Origin: an uncultured Methylococcaceae bacterium
Lineage (GTDB): Bacteria > Pseudomonadota > Gammaproteobacteria > Methylococcales > Methylomonadaceae
Assembly: GCA_903839795.1 (NCBI GenBank)
Contig: CAIMDR010000597.1
Span: forward strand, 1-10,550
Direction of reading: 5' to 3'
Length of the DNA stretch: 10,550 bases
How positions within the stretch are numbered: the stretch's first letter is position 1; each line of letters starts with the position of its first letter. The translations under genes were made by a program, and so were the position numbers. Of the stretch, positions 1 to 5,980 are shown piece by piece. Under the pieces are notes generated by a model. The model saw only the letters and a list, made by a program, of their open reading frames with translations. It searched no databases and was not told where the DNA came from.

Positions 1-15
1 GGGGTTGCAAACCCC
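1..15. repeat. Palindromic hairpin cut by the window edge
   Basis: The first 15 bases form a perfect hairpin: GGGGTT at 1-6, loop GCA, AACCCC at 10-15. The stem may continue to the left, outside the window, so this is probably the end of a longer intergenic palindrome. No open reading frame covers it. Whether it is a terminator of a gene to the left or a dispersed repeat cannot be told from here. Confidence 0.45.
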
Positions 16-55
16 GCCCTGCGTTCGGTGGATAGGGACTTAATAATTATAGCAA

Positions 56-168
56 TAGGCCGGAATAAGACCGCCCAAGCGTAGCGCGTGGTGGCGTTTC
101 CGGCGCACTCGACCGGATGCCGGAAACGCTTATTCTCGCTTGCGCTCGAAAAGCCTTATTCCGGCCTA
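56..168. repeat. Nested double inverted repeat, REP-like
   Basis: A 113-bp non-coding palindromic unit. The outer arms are 14 bp and perfect: TAGGCCGGAATAAG at 56-69 and its reverse complement at 155-168. The inner arms are 11 bp and perfect: GCGTTTCCGGC at 94-104 and its complement at 119-129. The two arm pairs share the core CCGGAA/TTCCGG, so the unit looks like two related REP-type hairpins, one inside the other. It would fold into a long cruciform or RNA hairpin. I recall similar repeats from Methylococcales genomes, but that is memory and not a search. Confidence 0.7.
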
Positions 169-170
169 CG

Positions 171-335
171 CCTGGTTCCCAAGCTCCGGCTTCACTGCTC
201 ACAGTTAAGTAAAATAACACCGTAGGAGCAGGCCATGCCTGCGATATTTTGGCTGCAATGCTTATTTTAGCTTCTTCATCGCGGGCATGGCCCGCTCCTA
301 CTTAATGGCAGTGAAGCTCCAGCTTGGGAACCAGG
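171..335. repeat. Outer inverted repeat enclosing a REP pair
   Basis: Arms at 171-198 and 308-335 are reverse complements over 28 positions with three adjacent mismatches (25 of 28 pair). The arm begins CCTGGTTCCCAAGCT and ends CTTCACTGC. Between them lies an inverted pair of REP hairpins. The unit starts two bases after the preceding palindrome, so 56-335 is an almost unbroken run of palindromes. I see no target-site duplication at its ends. Confidence 0.7.
222..301. repeat. Inverted pair of REP hairpins (BIME-like)
   Basis: Two 23-bp REP units face each other: 222-244 (plus orientation, core GCAGGC-CAT-GCCTGC) and 279-301 (opposite orientation, core GCGGGC-ATG-GCCCGC), separated by 34 bp. 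After reverse complementing they differ at only two positions, and those two form one base pair of the stem (A-T in the first, G-C in the second), so the hairpin is preserved. The sequence GTAGGAGC followed by a GC-rich stem is typical of gammaproteobacterial REPs, which are spread by RAYT (TnpA-REP) transposases encoded elsewhere. Confidence 0.8.
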
Positions 336-362
336 TTATTATGTTTTTAACCCTATTTAAAG

Positions 363-378
363 CCGTCAAAGATGACGG
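363..378 (-). terminator. Possible terminator hairpin of hsdR
   Basis: Perfect 6-bp stem CCGTCA / TGACGG with a 4-base loop, lying 36 to 52 bases beyond the hsdR stop. On the minus strand the hairpin is followed by CTTTAAAT, a poor U-tract, so an intrinsic terminator is possible but weak. No better candidate lies between the hsdR stop and the repeat cluster at 56-335. Confidence 0.35.
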
Positions 379-414
379 GTGAGTTTGAAAACCTCGACCG
401 GCATTGATTACCGT

Positions 415-3400
415 TTAAGCACTTAACCAAAGTTGCTCTTTGATGGTTTCAATGATCTGTTCCAATTCACCGCCTAATAAATGGTTTAAGTTTTTAGCGC
501 CGCCATCGTTGGCAAAGGCTTGATTAACAAATTGTTGATCAATGACAACTTCATGCGTGAGTTGTTTGGCTAAACGTGTCAACCATTTACGTTGAACGGG
601 CGTCCAGTTATGCAGGGCAAAGATTTTTTGCATGGCTGTACCTACGCGTTGTTCAAAGGGCAATAAGGCTTCGCCTAAAGCCGCTTGGCGAATGTAACCG
701 ACAATGCTCGCGGCAATTTCCTGATGGGTGATGTTGCGCCAGGCACTTTGCAGGCTGACTTCTTTATAACCGTGTTGATCCAGCAATAGGCGCACTTCTC
801 GTAATTGTTCTCGGGTCAGGTCTTTGGGTTTGTTGACGATAACGCCCAACGCCACGGATTGATTGAGTTGTGTACGAATAAATTCATTAAAACTCTCCAG
901 ATAATCGGCTGGTTTTTCATTGATGCCATAGGTTTGAGTACGGTCTTTAAACTCGTCAAGACCTTCGTAAATAATGGGTAAACGCTCTGAACCCAGCAAG
1001 AGGCTAACGTCTGCGAGTTGTTTGAGTAAGCCGCTATGCGTTTGGATAAAGGCCGAGGCTTGTTGCGGGCCAAGTTGGTGTAAATGCTTATGCAGTTTAT
1101 CAGGCTCTACGCCCCACAGGGTTTCCAGTTCGGCCAGTTTTTGTTTAAGCAGCGGTTTTTGGTCGGCTTTTTTAACGGCTGCGCGTAACACACGCATGAT
1201 TTTTTGACTGACAACATCCAGCACATCATGGGCATGACAGGTATCCGGCTTATTGCCGGGGGCTGTTAAGCTGTCAGGATTACCGAGTTCTTGCAACAGT
1301 TGTTCCAAGCTAATGTTGGGGTCTTTGACCAAGGGTTTCATGGCGCTGACTTCTTGCAGCGCGGCATAAATATCCACCGGATCGTAGATTCTAAAGACGG
1401 TTTTACCGATGCGATCGCAACGTCGGGTGCCGCGCCCCAGCATTTGTTCAAAAAGAATTCGTGAGCGTACCCGACGTAAAAATACGATGTTGCAAATGGG
1501 CGGCACATCAATGCCGGTACTGAGTAAGTCAACGGTAATGGCAATGGTCGGGTATTTTTCGTTTTTGTATTGACGAATCAGTTGTTTGACTTTATCGCTT
1601 TGGCCGGTAATTTTACGGACGGCGGCTTCGTTATAGCTATCGTGATATTTTGCTTTAAAGGCGTCATCCAGCAAGCGTTTAACCATGTCTGCGTGTAAAT
1701 CGGTGGCGCAGAAAATCAGGGTTTTTTCTTCGCCAAATGGATCTAATTCTTCTGCGAGTTGGGTGCAGATGACTTGGTTAAAACTTTCGGTGATGACGCT
1801 GCGGTTAAAGGCATCGACTTCAAAATCAAGTTCATCTTCCAGTTCAGCCAGTTCTATTTCGCCTGTTTGCGTATTGATGACGCTGACTTTGTTGCCTTTA
1901 TCAAAATGAATGCCGTTTTGAGTCAGTAAGGTTTCGTAACGGATGGGTGGTTCATGATCAATCAACCAATCATCGGCGACGGCCTCACGATAACTGTAAG
2001 TGAAGACGGGTTTGCCGAAAATTTCGGTGGTGTGTTTTGCCGGTGTTGCTGTCAGGCCAATTTTAACGGCATCAAAATAATCCAGTACCCGCCGGTAACT
2101 GGACAAGTATTGCGCGACATCGCGAATGGCCAGTTCGCCCTCGGTCATTTCTTGATCCAGTGTGTAACCACGATGCGCTTCGTCGATGATAATACAGTCG
2201 TAAGCGTCGATAGGGGGCGGGTTGTCGGATTGAAAAATCCGTTTGACCATGGCTTGTACGGTAGCCACTTGAATGCGGGTTTCGGCTTCGGCGGCCATAT
2301 CGCCCAGTTCTGCGACATTATATATTTTTGAGAGGGTCTGGTTTTGTTCCAGGGGCGAGTCGTTAAAAAAGTCGATGGCTTGTTCACCCAATGCCGTTCT
2401 ATCGACCAAAAACAAGATGCGTTTAAAGTGTTCCGCCTTTAAGAAGCGATACATTAAGCCAATGATGGTGCGGGTTTTACCGGTTCCGGTGGCCATTGCC
2501 AGCAGGCAGTTTTTTTGTTGGTTGGCCAAGGCCAGCTCTACCGCCTGAATGGCTTTTTGTTGATAATCACGCAGTTTGAGATAAGCAAAGCCTTCTTTTT
2601 TGAGGCGTGCCTGGGCGGCTTCCTGGCTGCGTTTGAGCGTATCCAGCAAGCCTTCCGGGCTATGGAAATCATGTAAAGGCCGCGCCAGATTGGCAATTTC
2701 CCGTACATCACGAAACCAGGTGCCGGATTGTTCAGCCAATTGTTTAACAAAAGGGCGGGCGTTACAGGAATAGACAAACGGAATTTGGTAATGGCCTTCT
2801 TGGTTATCAGCCCAGGCAATGGTGCGTCCTTGGAGTTGCCAGGCGGGAAACAGGCTTGCGCTTTGTTTAAAGTCTTTTGAGTAGCGTTCGGCTTGGGGGA
2901 TTTTTCCGGCCACATTGATATTTTCGCGTTTGGCTTCTACGACGGCAATGGGCGTTAAACCGGCAAACAAAACATAATCGGCGGCTTGATTGCCTTGCGT
3001 TGGCCATTCAGCAATCGCTTTGTTTTTGCCTTTTTCCGGGCGCGTGCCTTTTTGATAGCTTAATTGTTCGGTATCGGCTTGCCAGCCAGCGGAAATAAGT
3101 TGCTGATCAATCAGTATGCGGGTCAGTGCTTCGTTAATCGTCAGTTCTGAGGTGGCTTTTTGTATGGCTGTGGTGAGTTGTTGGGGTACTGAAGACCGAT
3201 TTTCCAGTTCGATTTGCATATCTTTAAGGCGGGCATCGAAGGCTTTGCGCTCCTCTTTTAGTTGGTTTTCATGAATCAGTGCCAACCGTTTAAAGGTTTG
3301 GGCTTCTGCATCCATGTGTTCGGCAAGCGTGGTGTATGCTTCTTTTTCGCGGGCAACCAGTGCCATGAGTTGTTGATTGTTTTCAACCTGACCATTAGCG

Positions 3401-3885
3401 TCCAGCAGTTTTGCTTTGAGTTGTTCAATTTGCGTGCTTAACTTACGCAAGGGCAGACTGGGATCGGTCGGGGCGATAAATGGCCCCGGTTTAAATGAAG
3501 CATCCGGATGACCAAAGGCGCGATGAAACCAAATAGCCAAAGTTCTTGCCAGTTGTAAAGCATTCATTGCCTCCCGATGTTGGGTTTTGAATTGATGGTT
3601 GGCTTTGTTGCCTTCTATGCGCAGTGTATGGAACAGCTCACGGATATTGGCATCCAGACGGATTTCCCGGTTTAATTTAAACAGTAAGTCAGCCTGAGAG
3701 GTTCTTTCATCAAAGTCTACATTGCAACGGGCGGCCATGTCTTGTGCCAAAGCCTCACCTAATTGGCGCAATTTGATCAAGGTGGTATTGGGGTCAGCGG
3801 AAAAGGACTGTTCAGCCGCAAAGGCTAACTGAAAAAATACCGGATCGTGTTTTTTTAGGCATTCAAAATTACTGAGTTTTGGCAT
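415..3885 (-). CDS. hsdR: Type I restriction endonuclease R subunit (HsdR)
   Basis: This 1156-residue motor and nuclease subunit of a type I restriction-modification complex cuts unmodified DNA after ATP-driven translocation, working with HsdM and HsdS. It aligns by eye along its length with E. coli EcoKI HsdR (about 1170 residues). Residues 1-125 match the EcoKI N-terminal domain, and a predicted coiled coil follows (about 148-230). The nuclease site is D303...E317-A-K319. The superfamily 2 helicase motor has Walker A at 465-471 (ATGTGKT), DEAH at 568-571, TAT at 612-614, motif V near 784-795 and motif VI QMLGRGTR at 814-821. Residues about 1018-1156 match the EcoKI C-terminal, HsdM-contacting region. 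All catalytic motifs are intact with no frameshift. GAGG lies four bases before the ATG. No hsdM or hsdS occurs within 414 bp downstream or upstream in this window, so partners must lie elsewhere or be absent. Confidence 0.96.
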   Translation of the reverse strand: MPKLSNFECLKKHDPVFFQLAFAAEQSFSADPNTTLIKLRQLGEALAQDMAARCNVDFDERTSQADLLFKLNREIRLDANIRELFHTLRIEGNKANHQFKTQHREAMNALQLARTLAIWFHRAFGHPDASFKPGPFIAPTDPSLPLRKLSTQIEQLKAKLLDANGQVENNQQLMALVAREKEAYTTLAEHMDAEAQTFKRLALIHENQLKEERKAFDARLKDMQIELENRSSVPQQLTTAIQKATSELTINEALTRILIDQQLISAGWQADTEQLSYQKGTRPEKGKNKAIAEWPTQGNQAADYVLFAGLTPIAVVEAKRENINVAGKIPQAERYSKDFKQSASLFPAWQLQGRTIAWADNQEGHYQIPFVYSCNARPFVKQLAEQSGTWFRDVREIANLARPLHDFHSPEGLLDTLKRSQEAAQARLKKEGFAYLKLRDYQQKAIQAVELALANQQKNCLLAMATGTGKTRTIIGLMYRFLKAEHFKRILFLVDRTALGEQAIDFFNDSPLEQNQTLSKIYNVAELGDMAAEAETRIQVATVQAMVKRIFQSDNPPPIDAYDCIIIDEAHRGYTLDQEMTEGELAIRDVAQYLSSYRRVLDYFDAVKIGLTATPAKHTTEIFGKPVFTYSYREAVADDWLIDHEPPIRYETLLTQNGIHFDKGNKVSVINTQTGEIELAELEDELDFEVDAFNRSVITESFNQVICTQLAEELDPFGEEKTLIFCATDLHADMVKRLLDDAFKAKYHDSYNEAAVRKITGQSDKVKQLIRQYKNEKYPTIAITVDLLSTGIDVPPICNIVFLRRVRSRILFEQMLGRGTRRCDRIGKTVFRIYDPVDIYAALQEVSAMKPLVKDPNISLEQLLQELGNPDSLTAPGNKPDTCHAHDVLDVVSQKIMRVLRAAVKKADQKPLLKQKLAELETLWGVEPDKLHKHLHQLGPQQASAFIQTHSGLLKQLADVSLLLGSERLPIIYEGLDEFKDRTQTYGINEKPADYLESFNEFIRTQLNQSVALGVIVNKPKDLTREQLREVRLLLDQHGYKEVSLQSAWRNITHQEIAASIVGYIRQAALGEALLPFEQRVGTAMQKIFALHNWTPVQRKWLTRLAKQLTHEVVIDQQFVNQAFANDGGAKNLNHLLGGELEQIIETIKEQLWLSA

Positions 3886-3889
3886 TTTT

Positions 3890-3931
3890 CCTCATATAAC
3901 CCGTTGTACGTTTGTTTAAACTATGTGTAAA
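3890..3931 (-). promoter_or_regulatory. Candidate hsdR promoter and ribosome binding site
   Basis: On the minus strand there is TTTACA (3926-3931, five of six to the -35 consensus), a 17-bp spacer, and TACAAC (3903-3908, four of six to -10). GAGG at 3890-3893 lies four bases before the hsdR ATG. The implied leader is only about 15 to 20 bases. The spacer contains the palindrome GTTTAAAC (3914-3921), which could bind a regulator but may be chance. This suggests hsdR has its own promoter and is not read only from the rtcB side. Confidence 0.45.
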
Positions 3932-4068
3932 CGACGCCTGCGTTGCTCCCATAATAGGGCTGTCAGCTAAAGTGTTTAGCCTGCAAGCCACTTAATATTT
4001 ATGTCGGCATGATGATATAGCATTTATTGGATTGGGTCATTGATTCCTTTACAGGGCATTTTTAGTTA
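3932..4068. other. Non-coding upstream region of hsdR
   Basis: This stretch lies between the candidate hsdR promoter and the 8-bp duplication flanking the MITE. It has no open reading frame with a convincing start and ribosome binding site, and I see no strong hairpin or tRNA. It may carry further upstream control sites of hsdR, but none stands out. Confidence 0.4.
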
Positions 4069-4147
4069 TAAACTTTGGCTACCAACTTAATGTGGGACAT
4101 ATAGTCTTTCAGAAATTAAATTTCCATTCACGTTGTTGTAAAATCAT

Positions 4148-4180
4148 ACAGATAACATCCCTTGAAGGGATGGTATCTGT
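4148..4180. repeat. Strong 33-bp hairpin inside the MITE
   Basis: ACAGATA and TATCTGT form the outer stem, then one mismatch, then CATCCCTT and AAGGGATG form the inner stem around a central G. All 15 other base pairs match. No U-tract follows on either strand, so it does not look like a terminator. It probably belongs to the internal structure of the surrounding element. Confidence 0.65.
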
Positions 4181-4224
4181 TAGCATCGAAGTTATTTATC
4201 TGAAAATCTATAGTCGAGACTTAA

Positions 4225-4295
4225 CCGTTCGTCCTGAGCCTGTCGAAGGGTGAGCGGTTAAGTCGTTCATGGTTCGACAGGCTCACCACGAACGG
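4225..4295. repeat. REP-like inverted repeat inside the MITE
   Basis: Arms at 4225-4249 and 4271-4295 pair over 21 of 25 positions, sharing CCGTTCGT and TGAGCCTGTCGAA. The four mismatches are two CC/GG doublets. A second fold competes with this one: CTTAACCG at 4220-4227 pairs perfectly with CGGTTAAG at 4255-4262, and CTTAACC recurs at 4296-4302. The TGAGCCTGTCGAA core is a repeat motif I recall from many proteobacterial intergenic regions. It could be part of the MITE or a later insertion into it. Confidence 0.65.
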
Positions 4296-4339
4296 CTTAA
4301 CCTCAAGCTGTCCCGTCTTAAGTTGGTAGCCTAAACTTT

Positions 4340-4607
4340 CAAATGCTATTATGATCTTTATGCCAATAAACCAGGTAGCCTAAAGGATTACTTTTTCAAC
4401 AAACGCTGATATGTCATGTTTATTTATTCGTTGCCCGGATTGGTTTGGCAAGTCCGCTGGAGTTGCTGATTATTGTTAAGGCGCTATAGGGTATTTTTTT
4501 AAAAGTTAACTCGCAATAAATACCCCGTAACTATTCGGCCCCCCTTTTTCAAAGGGGGGAGGTGATTGCTTACAATACTCCCCAATCATTGCTGTACAAA
4601 ACAGAAA
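4340..4607. other. Non-coding gap between MITE and rtcB, with one hairpin
   Basis: No convincing coding sequence is present on either strand. The clearest structure is a hairpin at 4539-4559: CCCCCCTTT, loop TTC, AAAGGGGGG, a type of C/G-rich palindrome often dispersed in intergenic DNA. No U-tract follows it on the minus strand, so it is a poor terminator for rtcB. The 11-mer GGTAGCCTAAA at the right edge of the MITE (4325-4335) is repeated directly at 4374-4384. Confidence 0.5.
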
Positions 4608-4691
4608 AATGGAAATTTAATTTCTGAAAGTCACTTAAGGATCAATTTTTAGTACACACAAGAATAATAAAAATACTTAATACAATTGCTT

Positions 4692-5888
4692 CTATCCTTT
4701 TACACAAACAACCTGCTTAAGACTATGCAAAATTTCAGTCAAGTCGTTTTGGTCCGCCATGACCTGATCAATATCCTTGTAAGCGCCTGGAATTTCATCC
4801 AGCACACCTTTGTCTTTCCTGCAAATAACGCCGGCAGTTTGTTCGGCCAAATCCGCTTCGGTAAAGCATTTTTCAGCGGCAGTTCTACTCATGCGCCGTC
4901 CGGCTCCATGAGCACTCGAATTAAAACTGTCCGGATTGCCTTTACCCACGACAATGTAACTGCGTGCGCCCATGCTGCCGGGAACAATACCTATATCACC
5001 AATCCGCGCACGAATGGCACCTTTTCTGGTTACCCATACGTCTGAACCAAAGTGGTGTTCTTTGGCGATATAGTTATGATGGCAATTAACCACTTCAGTC
5101 GTGACTTCAAAAGGCGGGAGGTGACGCGCTAAGGCCGACAGAACCAGTTCGAGCATAGACTGGCGATTTTGCAGGGCATATTCTTGCGCCCAATGCACCG
5201 CTTCAACGTAGTCGGAAAAATGCTCGGTTCCTTCAGGGAAATAGGCTAAATCCCGATCCGGCAACTGAATCATCCAGCGTTCCATATCCTTGCGGGCCAG
5301 TTTGATAAAGTGATCAGCAATGGCATTGCCGATACCTCGACTGCCCGAGTGCAGCATCACCCAGACCTGATCCGCTTCATCGAGACAAACTTCAATAAAA
5401 TGATTACCGCCACCCAACGTGCCCATCTGGTTGGTCCACTTGGAAAACTTGCCAAAGGTCTTGAGAAGTTCGGGATGTCGGTCAGTCAGACTTTTTAAGC
5501 CTGCCTTAAACGGTTTCGCGGCAGCCACCAGCACACGGTTGTCGTCATGCTGTCCACGACCCACCGGCACATCACGAGTAATTTGATCGAAAACTTTCTT
5601 CAAAGACTTCTCGTCAAGATCATTAGCCGTAATTGACAGTCTGGCCGCAATCATTCCACAACCCAGGTCAACTCCCACCGCCGCCGGAATAATGGCTTTA
5701 TGAGTGGCGATAACTGAACCGATGGTGGCACCCATACCTAAATGCACATCTGGCATGGCCGCCACATGATGATGAATAAACGGCATACCGGCAATGTTGG
5801 CCAACTGTTCTTTTGAGCGTTCATCAATATCCTGAGTCCAGATTTTGACGGGTACGCGTTGGTCGAGCAATACTTGTTGAACGGGCAT
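4692..5888 (-). CDS. rtcB: RNA-splicing ligase RtcB
   Basis: This GTP- and Mn-dependent RNA ligase joins 2',3'-cyclic phosphate or 3'-phosphate ends to 5'-OH ends, through an enzyme-histidine-GMP intermediate, in the cytoplasm. It has 398 residues against 408 for E. coli RtcB, and it matches that protein from the N-terminal region (MPFIHHHVAAMPDVHLG) to an identical last seven residues, VVCVKG preceded by Q. Metal ligands are present: D74 and C77 in GVDLGCG, H163 in GTLGGGNHF, H180 in MLHSGSRG, and H271 in NCHHNY. The histidine that takes GMP is H327 in SAHGAGR. GGAGAAG at 5896-5902 lies seven bases before the ATG. It is last in the merR-VIT/vWA-rtcB unit, 92 bp behind the second gene. No rtcA, archease, prfH or rtcR is in the window. 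All active-site residues are intact. Confidence 0.97.
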   Translation of the reverse strand: MPVQQVLLDQRVPVKIWTQDIDERSKEQLANIAGMPFIHHHVAAMPDVHLGMGATIGSVIATHKAIIPAAVGVDLGCGMIAARLSITANDLDEKSLKKVFDQITRDVPVGRGQHDDNRVLVAAAKPFKAGLKSLTDRHPELLKTFGKFSKWTNQMGTLGGGNHFIEVCLDEADQVWVMLHSGSRGIGNAIADHFIKLARKDMERWMIQLPDRDLAYFPEGTEHFSDYVEAVHWAQEYALQNRQSMLELVLSALARHLPPFEVTTEVVNCHHNYIAKEHHFGSDVWVTRKGAIRARIGDIGIVPGSMGARSYIVVGKGNPDSFNSSAHGAGRRMSRTAAEKCFTEADLAEQTAGVICRKDKGVLDEIPGAYKDIDQVMADQNDLTEILHSLKQVVCVKG

Positions 5889-5980
5889 TATTGATCTTCT
5901 CCGGTATGATTTTGGTGTTTACGAAACAGGGTGCTTTTGCTGCCTGAACTAAGGAATCCCTGTATTGAGAGCTCGGCTAC
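5889..5980 (-). other. 92-bp spacer before rtcB with ribosome binding site
   Basis: The spacer contains the rtcB ribosome binding site (GGAGAAG, 5896-5902). I see no clear terminator and no convincing promoter, so read-through from the VIT/vWA gene is likely. ACAGGG and CCCTGT near its middle could pair across about 25 bases, a weak hairpin. Because some rtcB operons encode small tRNA-like RNAs, I looked for a tRNA cloverleaf or T-arm and found none. Confidence 0.4.

Larger units (their letters stand above)
4069..4339. mobile_element. MITE-like element with 8-bp target duplication
   Basis: A 255-bp element (4077-4331) has terminal inverted repeats of 23 bp with 20 matches: GGCTACCAACTTAA, three differing bases, then GGGACA (4077-4099 against 4309-4331). 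It is flanked on both sides by the identical octamer TAAACTTT, at 4069-4076 and 4332-4339, as expected for a target-site duplication made at insertion. There is no room for a transposase, so it would be a non-autonomous element moved in trans. Several IS families make 8-bp duplications (for example ISL3, IS1595, IS66, ISAs1), and I cannot assign one. Inside are two strong palindromes (4148-4180 and 4225-4295). It sits between rtcB and hsdR and disrupts neither. Confidence 0.75.
4106..4630. repeat. Perfect 23-bp inverted repeat about 480 bp apart
   Basis: The 23 bases at 4106-4128 (beginning CTTTCAGAAATTAAA) recur exactly, in reverse complement, at 4608-4630. The left copy lies inside the MITE just after its left terminal repeat. 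The right copy lies outside it, about 60 bases beyond the rtcB stop. No target duplication flanks the pair. The two may be pieces of related elements, or the ends of an invertible segment. Confidence 0.7.

Noticed and set aside
1..335. CRISPR array suggested by dense repeats
   Set aside because: The repeats are inverted and nested, not regularly spaced direct repeats with unique spacers, and no cas gene is near.
1954..2331. A 125-codon plus-strand frame inside hsdR
   Set aside because: It is antisense to the conserved helicase domain of hsdR, has no recognisable domain and is explained by the codon pattern of the real gene.
4539..4559. Rho-independent terminator for rtcB
   Set aside because: The C/G-rich stem is strong, but no U-tract follows on the minus strand and it lies over 130 bases beyond the stop. 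It fits a dispersed palindrome better.
4686..5045. A 119-codon plus-strand frame opposite rtcB
   Set aside because: It is the mirror of the conserved rtcB C-terminus, with no ribosome binding site or family resemblance.
5889..5980. Possible tRNA-like or Y-RNA-like gene between the VIT/vWA gene and rtcB
   Set aside because: Such RNAs accompany some rtcB operons, but no cloverleaf, T-arm consensus or CCA end can be drawn here. The 92 bases look like an ordinary spacer with a ribosome binding site.
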